Below are positions 54,973-62,801 of a stretch of DNA of 64,000 nt, in pieces (position 1 is the stretch's first letter; every line of letters starts with the position of its first letter). The stretch is taken from contig NZ_CP042425.1 of assembly GCF_008254045.1 (NCBI RefSeq), positions 8,446,163 through 8,510,162 on the forward strand. The letters run 5' to 3'. Origin of the DNA: Limnoglobus roseus (GTDB taxonomy: Bacteria; Planctomycetota; Planctomycetia; Gemmatales; Gemmataceae). Made by a program: the position numbers and the translations under genes. The notes under the pieces are model-generated. The model had not been told where the DNA came from and searched no databases. It saw nothing but the letters and a program-made list of their open reading frames with translations.

Positions 54973-55206
54973 TTACGAACAACCGCAGGTCCCATCCTTC
55001 GCCTTGGCGTCTTCCTTCGCGGCTTCGGCCGCGTTCTCCGTCTTCTGAGCAGCTTCGTCGGCCCGATTCTGGACTTGATGGGCCTTTTCCTTTACCCAGT
55101 TTGTCGCCTCTTCAGCCTTTTCGGCCACCTTGTGTCCGACCTTGCTTGCGGTTTCGACAACAGCATTGCCAGCTTCGGCCAGCTTGCCACGGATAGTATC
55201 GGCCAT
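54973..55206 (-). CDS. small amphipathic helical protein, LEA/CsbD-like
   Basis: 77 residues, rich in Ala, Glu, Lys and Asp with no hydrophobic core. Heptad-like repeats (EKAEEATNWVKEKAHQ, DEAAQKTENAAEAAKE) suggest one long amphipathic helix, as in late-embryogenesis-abundant or stress proteins. The tail ends DGTCGCS, an unusual pair of Cys that could bind metal or form a disulfide. Function unknown. A hairpin lies after its 3' end. Confidence 0.65.
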   Translation of the reverse strand: MADTIRGKLAEAGNAVVETASKVGHKVAEKAEEATNWVKEKAHQVQNRADEAAQKTENAAEAAKEDAKAKDGTCGCS

Positions 55207-55331
55207 GGTTCGTACTCCCTGCTGAGAAACAACTTACCGCGATGGTAATCACGGTGAGGCCCGTTGGCCTGGACGGGAAATCACTTTGCAAGGAGTGTGC
55301 CAAACGACGGAAGATCCGCCGCGGTGGGCCG

Positions 55332-55727
55332 TCAAGAAAATGCCCGGTAGTCCTTCTCGCCCCACTGATAGTCGATCAGGATTTGCTCCCCGGCCACGAT
55401 GGGCCGCAGTGCCCGGAAGACGATCTCGCCTCTCAACAGTCGGCAGACGAAGGCGGCGTTGGGGTTGTTCGAGTGGTTGTACAGGGAGCCGTACCCGAGC
55501 GCCACCGCGAGCCGGCCGGCATCCTCACCCCACTTGAACACGTAGTCGCTGAGGACGCCCAAGGACCGCTCTTGAACGTCCGGCGCAAGGACCAAGACCG
55601 GGCAGACCTCAATGACCTGACCGGTGCGGAACGCACATCCGGCGAAAACCCCCCGGCCCATGCCGCGGACTTTTTTGATGAGAAGTGGAGGGGGTGAGAG
55701 AACGGTTCGCGGTCCGGGATCGTTCAT
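55332..55727 (-). CDS. SET-domain protein (putative methyltransferase)
   Basis: 131 residues, a minimal SET domain. GRGVFAGCAFRTGQVIEVCPV near the N-terminus, and GYGSLYNHSNNPNAAF followed by IVAGEQILIDYQW, give the knot-forming motifs: the NHS-x-x-PN box and the G-E-x-x-x-D-Y box that bind S-adenosylmethionine. SET proteins methylate lysines in eukaryotes; bacterial versions of this size are known in planctomycetes, chlamydiae and others, with few substrates identified. The start at 55727 (MNDPGPRTV) was preferred because it has no excess before the domain. A longer frame adds 16 unlikely residues. Confidence 0.82.
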   Translation of the reverse strand: MNDPGPRTVLSPPPLLIKKVRGMGRGVFAGCAFRTGQVIEVCPVLVLAPDVQERSLGVLSDYVFKWGEDAGRLAVALGYGSLYNHSNNPNAAFVCRLLRGEIVFRALRPIVAGEQILIDYQWGEKDYRAFS

Positions 55728-56359
55728 CGACGGGTTCCACACGATACGGGGCGAATGCCATAACGATAGTGGCACGGGAACGGTTCAGGCGTGCCGGCAA
55801 AGGTGCGGGATCGAACGAGCAACCCGCACCCGACGGCCTATAAACCCTCTCCTCGGCGTAATTCCTTCGGCTTCACAGCATGATAGGTGTCCACTCACGT
55901 GGTTTGCTGGAACCCGCCACTCGGCGGGGGAAATATTGACGATTTTGGCGATGCCACGAAACACGTCGCGTCGTGCGACAACTTTAGGCACTCCCCGCGG
56001 ATGGAGGGAAATCGCAAGGTGAAATCCGGGCAAAAATTCGTGCGAAAGAGCTAGCTTTTCAGGGTTTGGTTCGTCCCGCTCTCACGGCTACATCGACGCG
56101 GCACGGGGGGTGCTTTCTGTCGTGGTGCCTCCCACAAGTACTCTGGAAACACTCACACACTTGGGGTTGGCGGTTCCCGGACGATTTCCCGGGCTATCTC
56201 AGCCTGGCAATAATTTGTGAGCCAGTACGTTCGTGCGTTCCTCCCCATCATCTCTGAAGTTCGCGATTTCCACACTTCCCGTGCGCCCGCACCGTATGGA
56301 TCGAGGCCTCACTTGATGCCGGGAGGAAATGGGCCGTTACGCCCCAGGATGGAACACCC
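55728..56359 (+). other. long intergenic region upstream of the siroheme reductase
   Basis: About 630 bases without a convincing gene, the longest gap in the window and less GC-rich than its neighbours. No tRNA, riboswitch-like fold or repeat was identified by eye. Only weak inverted repeats (e.g. CCCGG...CCGGG at about 56177-56194 and CTGGC...GCCAG around 56206-56227) were seen. It probably carries the regulatory region of the 56360 operon. Confidence 0.4.
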
Positions 56360-58165
56360 ATGAGCGACTTCAACGACGACCAGAAGAACTACCTGGAAGG
56401 CTTCGTCCGCGGGGCAGAACTCACACTCGGATCGCGCGGGCTGGCAACTTTCGCAGGCACGCTCGGCCTGAACGGAGCTGCCAATGGCAAGCCAGCGGAT
56501 GCGGTGCCGAGCGGGCCGGACGCCGTCCACTTCATTGCCCAAAACAAGCAGATGGCCGAGGGGAAGAAACTCTGCTCGCAGGAGGAAGCTAAGCGGAAGC
56601 GGCACCCGCTGGACATGTGGGACGACATGGTCAAGCACGCGGCCGAGGGGAAGTTCCCGAAGGGCGAAGACCTACTCGCGTTCAAGTACCACGGCCTGTT
56701 CCACGTCGCCCCGGCGCAAGACTCGTACATGTGCCGGATGCGCATGCCCGGCGGCATCCTGACGGCCCACCAATTTCGCGGCATCGCCGCCATCGCCGAC
56801 GACTGCGGCGGCGGCTACACCGACGTGACCACGCGGGCCAACCTTCAGATTCGCGAAATCCCGGCGGCCCGCGGCCCGGACGTCGTCCTCGGCTTGCAAG
56901 ACCTAGGCATCCTCATCTGCGGGTCCGGGGCGGACAACATCCGCAACGTCACCGGCAGCGCCACCGCCGGCATCGACCCGCAGGAACTCACCGACACCCG
57001 GCCGCTCGCGCGGGCCATGCACTACCACATCTTGCACCACCGCGAGATGTACGGCCTACCGCGGAAGTTCAACATCGCCTTCGACGGCGGCGGCGCGATC
57101 AGCGCCCTCGAAGACACCAACGACATCGGCTTCACGGCCGTCCGCGTCGGCGAGGGCAAGAGCGTGCCGGCCGGCGTCTACTTCCGCCTGCAACTCGGCG
57201 GCATCAGTGGCCACAAGGATTTCGCGAAGGACGAGGGCGTCCTCCTCAAGCCGGAAGAGTGTGTGCCGGTGGCCGACGCGGTGGTGAAGGTCTTCAACGA
57301 GAACGGCGACCGCACCGACCGCAAAAAGGCCCGCCTCAAGTACGTCCTCGACCGTTGGGGCCACGCGAAGTACGTCGAGGAGACGGAGCAGAAGCTCGGC
57401 TACAAACTCACGCGGTTCCCGCTCGCCGAGTGCGACCCGCGGCCGCCGGTCGCCAAGCACGGGCACATGGGCGTTCACCCGCAAAAGCAACCCGGCCTCT
57501 TCTACGTCGGCGTTCTGTTGCCCGTCGGCCGCCTCCAAACGGAGCAGATGCACGGCCTCGCCGAGATCGCTGAGAAGTTCGGCAGCGGCACGATCCGCCT
57601 GACCGTGTGGCAGAACTTGCTCATCTCCGACATCGCCGGCGAGAACATCCCGGAAGTGAAGCGGCGGATCGAAGACCTCGGCCTGCACTGGGACGCCTCG
57701 AACGTCCGCGGCGCGCTCGTCGCCTGCACCGGGAAGGCGGGGTGCAAGTTCGCCGCGGCCCACACCAAGCAGCACGCGACCGAGATCGCGAACTACCTCG
57801 AACCCCGGCTGACGCTCGACCACCCGTTGAACATTCACGTCACCGGCTGCCCGAATTCGTGCGCGCAGCACTACCTCGGCGACATCGGCCTGATCGGCAC
57901 CGGCGTCGAAGTCGGCGAGGAGATGGTCGAGGGCTATCACATCTTCGTCGGCGGCGGCTACGGCGAGGAACAGCACATCGGCCGCGAGGTGTACCGCAGC
58001 GTGGCCGCGACCGACGCCCCCCTGGCCATCGAGCAGATGCTCCGGGCGTACTTGGACCACCGCGCGTCGCCGGACGACTCGTTCAACGACTTCGTGCGGA
58101 AGCACCCGACCGAACAACTCCAGCAGTGGTTCGGCCCGGTCCGCCAACCGATTTCCCTCTCGTGA
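56360..58165 (+). CDS. siroheme nitrite/sulfite reductase (NirA type)
   Basis: 601 residues. Six-electron reduction of nitrite to ammonia, or sulfite to sulfide, at a siroheme coupled to a [4Fe-4S] cluster. Ligands are clear: C456-x5-C462 in CTGKAGCKF and C497-x3-C501 in CPNSCAQH. The two half-repeats each have a substrate-side segment, TTRANLQIREIP near residue 159 and TIRLTVWQNLLIS near 415. The Gln-Asn pair and general form favour a nitrite reductase of the ferredoxin type, but sulfite cannot be excluded. An N-terminal extension of about 60 residues begins DDQKNYLEGFVRGAEL, a peptide echoed at the start of the next gene. The flavoprotein gene follows at 9 bases, so electrons probably come from NADPH via that partner. 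Confidence 0.9.
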   Translation: MSDFNDDQKNYLEGFVRGAELTLGSRGLATFAGTLGLNGAANGKPADAVPSGPDAVHFIAQNKQMAEGKKLCSQEEAKRKRHPLDMWDDMVKHAAEGKFPKGEDLLAFKYHGLFHVAPAQDSYMCRMRMPGGILTAHQFRGIAAIADDCGGGYTDVTTRANLQIREIPAARGPDVVLGLQDLGILICGSGADNIRNVTGSATAGIDPQELTDTRPLARAMHYHILHHREMYGLPRKFNIAFDGGGAISALEDTNDIGFTAVRVGEGKSVPAGVYFRLQLGGISGHKDFAKDEGVLLKPEECVPVADAVVKVFNENGDRTDRKKARLKYVLDRWGHAKYVEETEQKLGYKLTRFPLAECDPRPPVAKHGHMGVHPQKQPGLFYVGVLLPVGRLQTEQMHGLAEIAEKFGSGTIRLTVWQNLLISDIAGENIPEVKRRIEDLGLHWDASNVRGALVACTGKAGCKFAAAHTKQHATEIANYLEPRLTLDHPLNIHVTGCPNSCAQHYLGDIGLIGTGVEVGEEMVEGYHIFVGGGYGEEQHIGREVYRSVAATDAPLAIEQMLRAYLDHRASPDDSFNDFVRKHPTEQLQQWFGPVRQPISLS

Positions 58166-58173
58166 GCTTCGCG

Positions 58174-59751
58174 ATGCCCGCCCCCCTCCTCCCGGAAACG
58201 GCCCCGTTCACGTCCGCCCAGCGGTCGTGGTTGAACGGCTTCTTCGCCGGCGTCTTCGGCCTCGCTTCGAGTCCGGCCGCCCCCGCGACGCCGGCCGCGC
58301 CGCCGGTCGTCGAGGAAGACTTCCCCTGGCACGACCCGAACCTGAAACTCGACGAGCGGATGAAGTTGGCCGAGGGGAAGCCGCCGGAACGCCAAATGAT
58401 GGCCGCGATGGCGCAGCTCGATTGCGGGGCGTGCGGGTACGTGTGTAAGACGTACTCCGAGGCCATCGCCAACGGCGAGGAGAAGGATCTGACGAAGTGT
58501 TCGCCGGGTGGCAAGGACACGTCAAAGAAGCTGAAGGAGATCGTCGCCGGGCGGAAGGCGCTGCCGGTCGCCGAGGCCAACGGGCACGCCAAGCCGGCGA
58601 AGGCCAAGCCCGCCGTCCGCAAGGGCGTGTACGACCGCCACAACCCGTTCCCCGCCCCGCTCCTGGAAGCCCGCCCGCTGAACGCGACCGGCTCGGAGAA
58701 GGACGTGCGGTATGTCGCCTTCTCGCTCCGCGGCAGCGGCCTGAAGTACGACGTCGGCGACGCCCTCGGCTTGATCCCGGAGAACGACCCGGAGTTGGTG
58801 GAAGCGATCCTCAAAGCCCTCGGCGTTCGCGGTGACGAGGTCGTGACGGTGGCCGACGGTCAGGAACTGCACGCCTTCGACGCGCTCGCCCGGCACTGCG
58901 TCATCACGAAGGTCAGCGATGACCTCGCGGCGTTACTCGCCGGCCGGGCGACCGATCCGTCGGAAGCGGCCACCCTCAAGACGTTGATCGAAGACGACGT
59001 GGAGGGCATCCCGGCCACGTGGGACGTTCTTGACATTCTCGAACAGTTCTCGTCGGCCCGCGCGCCGGTCGCGGACGTGGTGGCCACCTTGCCCACGCTT
59101 CAACCGCGGCTCTACTCGATCTCGTCGTCGCTGAAGGTGTACCCGGAGGAAGTTCACTTGACCGTCGGCGTGGTCCGGTACACGCAGGGTGGTCGCGTTC
59201 GCAAGGGCGTGGCGTCGAACTTCATCACCGAGACGCTCCGCACCCGGCAGAAGGTCGGCGTGTTCGTCCACCCGTCGTCCGGGTTCCGCCTGCCCGCGGA
59301 CGGAAACGTGCCGGTCATCATGGTCGGCCCCGGCACCGGCATCGCCCCGTTCCGGGCGTTCCTGCAAGAGCGGTCGATCAGCGGGGCGGCCGGCAAGAAC
59401 TGGCTGTTCTTCGGCGACCAGCGACGGGAGTACGACTTCCTCTACCGCGACGAGATGGAAAGTTACACGAACGCCGGCGTGCTCACGCGGTTCGACCTGG
59501 CATTCTCGCGCGACCAAGAAGCGAAGGTGTACGTTCAGCACAAGATGCTGGAAGCCGGCGAAGAACTCTGGAAATGGCTGGAAGCCGGGGCACACTTCTA
59601 CGTCTGCGGCGACGCCCGGCGGATGGCCCTGGACGTGGACCACGCCTTGCACGAGGTCGTCCGCCAACACGGGAAGATGTCGGCCGATGCGGCGAAGGAG
59701 TACATTAAGGCGATGAGCAAGGACAAGCGATACCAGCGCGACGTGTACTGA
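58174..59751 (+). CDS. CysJ-like NADPH flavoprotein with an RnfB-type Fe-S domain
   Basis: 525 residues, the likely electron donor to the siroheme enzyme. N-terminal peptide SAQRSWLNGFFAGVFGL, then a [4Fe-4S] domain with Cys84, Cys87, Cys91 and Cys109 (DCGACGYVCKTYSEA ... KCSPGG) of the RnfB/FeS type. The sulfite-reductase-type FAD domain follows (about 150-370; LYSISSS near 315), and then the NADPH domain (VGPGTGIAPFRAFLQER, FFGDQRRE, HFYVCGDARRMA). It ends in an aromatic residue (RDVY). The flavodoxin domain of E. coli CysJ is missing. The start is ATG at 58174; a GTG at 58162 overlapping the previous stop is possible. A palindrome lies 30 bases after the stop. Confidence 0.9.
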   Translation: MPAPLLPETAPFTSAQRSWLNGFFAGVFGLASSPAAPATPAAPPVVEEDFPWHDPNLKLDERMKLAEGKPPERQMMAAMAQLDCGACGYVCKTYSEAIANGEEKDLTKCSPGGKDTSKKLKEIVAGRKALPVAEANGHAKPAKAKPAVRKGVYDRHNPFPAPLLEARPLNATGSEKDVRYVAFSLRGSGLKYDVGDALGLIPENDPELVEAILKALGVRGDEVVTVADGQELHAFDALARHCVITKVSDDLAALLAGRATDPSEAATLKTLIEDDVEGIPATWDVLDILEQFSSARAPVADVVATLPTLQPRLYSISSSLKVYPEEVHLTVGVVRYTQGGRVRKGVASNFITETLRTRQKVGVFVHPSSGFRLPADGNVPVIMVGPGTGIAPFRAFLQERSISGAAGKNWLFFGDQRREYDFLYRDEMESYTNAGVLTRFDLAFSRDQEAKVYVQHKMLEAGEELWKWLEAGAHFYVCGDARRMALDVDHALHEVVRQHGKMSADAAKEYIKAMSKDKRYQRDVY

Positions 59752-59780
59752 AGCGCCGAGACGAGCCGGTTTCAGTCTCT

Positions 59781-59832
59781 CGATGGCGGGCGAAGCCCAG
59801 GGACGGCCGTCCCTGGGCTTCGCCCGCCATCG
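59781..59832. terminator. 52-bp perfect palindrome between convergent genes
   Basis: Two 26-base arms meet without a loop at 59806/59807. The inner 28 bp (half-site AAGCCCAGGGACGG) are identical to the core of the 25929-25988 palindrome; the outer arms differ. It lies between the flavoprotein stop and the stop of the convergent kinase gene, directly touching the latter. Confidence 0.8.
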
Positions 59833-62214
59833 TTACTTCCCGCCCAATTGCTGCAAGAGTTGATTCGCGGCTGCGTGCCCGCTGTCCAGTCGCAGGCACT
59901 CGCGCAGTTGAGCGGCCGCAGCCGCACGGTCGTTCAGCGCCACGTTAACTACCGCCGTCCGGTAGTGGGTGTCGGCCGGCGGCGCACCCGCGGCCGTTGC
60001 ACGGCCGAGGTCCGCGAGCGCCTCCTTTGGCCGTTGCAACTTCAAGTTCACAGCGGCCCGCTCCCAGTGGGCGGACCACATCGAGACGTCCAGCGAAATC
60101 GCGGCATCCAGGTCGGCGAGGGCCGCGTCGGAGCGGTCGAGTTTCCCGTAGGCGAGCGCCCGGTTGAAGCGGCACCACGCGGCCTGCGGGGCGAGGGCGA
60201 CGCACGCGGTAAACGCGGCCATGGCGTCGGCAGGACGGTCCGCCCGCAGCAGGGCAACGCCGTGATAATAGTTCGCCCACAACAGTTGCGGGTCGAGTTG
60301 CACGGCCGCGTCGAACTCGCGGACGGCCAGGTCGGTCCGGCCCGCCGCCAGGTGTGAGCGGCCGGCCCAGACGTGGTCCCAACTCGTGCGTGCGGTCGGT
60401 TGTTTCGCGGTCCGTGGGGGCATGTTCGGTTCGCCGGCGTACCGTGCCCGTTCGAGGTCGAGGACGGGCGTGGCCCCGAACAATCGTTCCATCTCGTCAA
60501 GGGCGGACCGCGATTCCGCCACGGCGGCCGCGTTTTGGTCCGGGGACGCCGCGCGAACCCGCACCGCCGTCGCGAGGATACCCAGTTCCAACAAGTCCGG
60601 GTTCTCGCGGCCGAACTCGGCGATCAGTTTCTCGCGCTGGTCCCAGAGCGTGCGGCACTCGCGGTCGATCTTGCGAAGTTGCTCCGGCAGCAGGTCATCG
60701 ACGACGGCCAAGAACCGCAACTTTTCGACGAAGGCGTGCAGGTTCTCGCCCACGACGGCCCGGTCTGCGGCGTGGCGGGCTTCGCGAATTTCGGACCGTA
60801 CCTTCGCCTGGAAGGGCAGCCCTTCGATCATCGCCTCGGCCCCGCGGAGGGCTTCCGCGGCCTCCGCATTCCGGTGCTGCGACAAATACCCGCGGCCGTC
60901 GGCCAGGGCGTGCGCGGCGCGATCGCTCAGCCGAACGGAGGAAATCACCACACCGCCCGCGCCGACGAGCAAAGCCGCGAGCGTGAAGGCCAGCGGCAAC
61001 GCATACGGCCGTCGCCGCCGCCACTTTCCCCACGACTCGATCAGGCTGCGGTTTGTCACGCCCTTCAGCGGCAGGTCGGAGAGGTGCCGCCGCAGGTCGG
61101 CCGCGAGGTCGGCCGCGTGGGCGTAGCGGTTCGCCAAGGTGGGGGCGGTGCAGCGGTCGAGGACGTCTGACAGGCCGTGCGAGACGGGGCAGCGGGTGGC
61201 GCGCAGGAAGTCGCGGAGCATGACACCGAGCGAGTACACGTCCGCGGCCGGGCCGACCGGCGTTTGAATTGTGCCACTGGAGCGGACCGCCTCGACGGCG
61301 GCGCAGTGTTCGGGGGCCATGTACGCCCGCGTGCCACCGAGCCAGGTCGGGGCCGGAGAGCCGGCGGCCAGGGGTGGGTGGGCGAGGTGGAAGTCGAGCA
61401 ACATCGGCACGCCGTCGGCCGCGATCAGCACGTTCGACGGCTTCAGGTCGAGGTGAAGAATTCCGCGGTCGTGGGCGTACTGCAAGGCGTCGGCGAGGCT
61501 CGCCCCGATCCAACAGACAGCGTCGGTCAGGCTGGCTTCCTGAAGGTAGCTCCAGGTCGGCCCGTGCTGATCCGGCGATGAGGGCAAGGCGTTCAACAGA
61601 TCGCGGCCGGCTAGCGGTTCGGCCGAATCCTGGAGGTCCGATTGAATCTCGGCGAGCGTGAGGCCGCCGAAGTAGGGCAGGCACAACGCCCGCAACCGCT
61701 TGGCAGGGAAGTCCTCGGCCGAGTAGAGCGGGACGATGTTGGTGTGTTGCAACCGGGCGAGCGAGAGGTGTTCGTCGCCGGCGATGGGGCTAACCTTCAG
61801 CACCACCGGCCGGTCGGCCAGGGTCGATTGGCTCGCGAGGTAAACACGGCCGTGGGCACCGCGGCCCAACTCCGATTGCAGGAGGAAACCGCCGAGGGTC
61901 TCGCCGGATTGCGGGAACTGCGGCGGCGACAACCGCGGGCCGAGGATTTGCTGGCATTCCAGCAGCGCCTGCACCTGCGGTTGCCACTGCGGGAAGCGGG
62001 CTTCCAGTTCCCCGGCGGCGACCGGCCAGCCGCGCTCGTCGCGCAGGGTGAGTTCTTCCGCGAGCAGTTCCAAGGCGGCGTCGGGGTGCTGCCAGAGTTC
62101 GGGGCAGCGGTTCAGGTACTGTTCCGCGGGATGGGTCGTTCCGCCCTCCCAGTCGGCGACCATCGCGTCGGCCAACTGCTCGACGCGGGCGGAGAGGGAA
62201 GAAACGGCCGTCAT
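59833..62214 (-). CDS. Ser/Thr protein kinase with TPR repeats
   Basis: 793 residues. The kinase domain (about 110-385) shows a Gly-rich loop LGRGAHGRVYLAS, VVLKVS with Lys140 and GILHLDLKPSNVL, followed by DFHLAHPP. Two catalytic signatures are unusual: HLD in place of HRD and DFH in place of DFG. Lys140, Asp256, Asn261 and Asp274 are kept, so activity is plausible but not certain. A transmembrane helix near 405-427 is followed by a region ending in TPR-like repeats (about 610-790: AGRTDLAVREFDAAVQLDP). Hanks-type planctomycete kinases of this layout sense or relay envelope signals. The start overlaps the sigma factor stop (ATGA), so it is coupled to it. Confidence 0.9.
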   Translation of the reverse strand: MTAVSSLSARVEQLADAMVADWEGGTTHPAEQYLNRCPELWQHPDAALELLAEELTLRDERGWPVAAGELEARFPQWQPQVQALLECQQILGPRLSPPQFPQSGETLGGFLLQSELGRGAHGRVYLASQSTLADRPVVLKVSPIAGDEHLSLARLQHTNIVPLYSAEDFPAKRLRALCLPYFGGLTLAEIQSDLQDSAEPLAGRDLLNALPSSPDQHGPTWSYLQEASLTDAVCWIGASLADALQYAHDRGILHLDLKPSNVLIAADGVPMLLDFHLAHPPLAAGSPAPTWLGGTRAYMAPEHCAAVEAVRSSGTIQTPVGPAADVYSLGVMLRDFLRATRCPVSHGLSDVLDRCTAPTLANRYAHAADLAADLRRHLSDLPLKGVTNRSLIESWGKWRRRRPYALPLAFTLAALLVGAGGVVISSVRLSDRAAHALADGRGYLSQHRNAEAAEALRGAEAMIEGLPFQAKVRSEIREARHAADRAVVGENLHAFVEKLRFLAVVDDLLPEQLRKIDRECRTLWDQREKLIAEFGRENPDLLELGILATAVRVRAASPDQNAAAVAESRSALDEMERLFGATPVLDLERARYAGEPNMPPRTAKQPTARTSWDHVWAGRSHLAAGRTDLAVREFDAAVQLDPQLLWANYYHGVALLRADRPADAMAAFTACVALAPQAAWCRFNRALAYGKLDRSDAALADLDAAISLDVSMWSAHWERAAVNLKLQRPKEALADLGRATAAGAPPADTHYRTAVVNVALNDRAAAAAQLRECLRLDSGHAAANQLLQQLGGK

Positions 62215-62801
62215 TCGACCATCTCGGCGTCGGCCGTGAGGGGTTCTTGCTTCATCGCCAGTTCGCGGGCGAGGCGGCGGAGGATGCGGCGAACGCTCCC
62301 CTCGTGCAGGCCGGTTCGCGCGGCGATTTCATCGAGCAATAAGCCTTCCCGCCGCAGGTGGAGAATTTGCTGGTGTTCCGGCGGGCAGAGGGCGAGCATC
62401 CGCGTCCAGGTTTCGTCCGCCTGGGCGACCTCGCTCGCCCGGGCGAACCGTTGGGGGCCGGCGGCGTCCCACTCCTCGAACGCCTTCTCTTGAACGTCAG
62501 GGCCGGTGTCGTCCTTACGAACGCGGTTGTACAGCCGTCGCTTGGCGATGGTCGCCAGCAGGCCGCGGAGTTGCTCCTCCGTGCCGACGGGCCACCCCTC
62601 TTGGCCGAGGTGCTTCACGACCTGCACCCAGACCGATTGGACAACGTCGGCCGAGTCGAACTGCGAGCGCAGCCGGTCGGACAACTGCCGCCGGACGATC
62701 GCACGGAGGTACGGCGTGTACGCCCGGAACAGGGCTTCCGCCACCTCAAGCTCGCCTCGGTTCAGTTGACCGAGGACGTCATCCAATTGTTCGTCGGGCA
62801 T
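62211..62801 (-). CDS. ECF-type RNA polymerase sigma factor
   Basis: 196 residues. Region 2 lies at about 15-80 (LFRAYTPYLRAIVRRQL, FDSADVVQSVWVQVVKHL), region 4 at about 130-180 with helix-turn-helix LLLDEIAARTGLHEGSVRRIL. This is a planctomycete-style ECF sigma factor with a kinase partner in place of a classical anti-sigma factor. A good ribosome-binding site (GGGAGGA) lies before the ATG. Its coding sequence overlaps the upstream gene by 23 bases and the kinase downstream by 4, so all three are read from one transcript. The C-terminal tail is short and acidic. Confidence 0.93.
   Translation of the reverse strand: MPDEQLDDVLGQLNRGELEVAEALFRAYTPYLRAIVRRQLSDRLRSQFDSADVVQSVWVQVVKHLGQEGWPVGTEEQLRGLLATIAKRRLYNRVRKDDTGPDVQEKAFEEWDAAGPQRFARASEVAQADETWTRMLALCPPEHQQILHLRREGLLLDEIAARTGLHEGSVRRILRRLARELAMKQEPLTADAEMVE

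Noticed and set aside
55728..56359. Possible tRNA or riboswitch upstream of the siroheme reductase
   Set aside because: No cloverleaf or conserved riboswitch core could be found by eye. A covariance search would decide.
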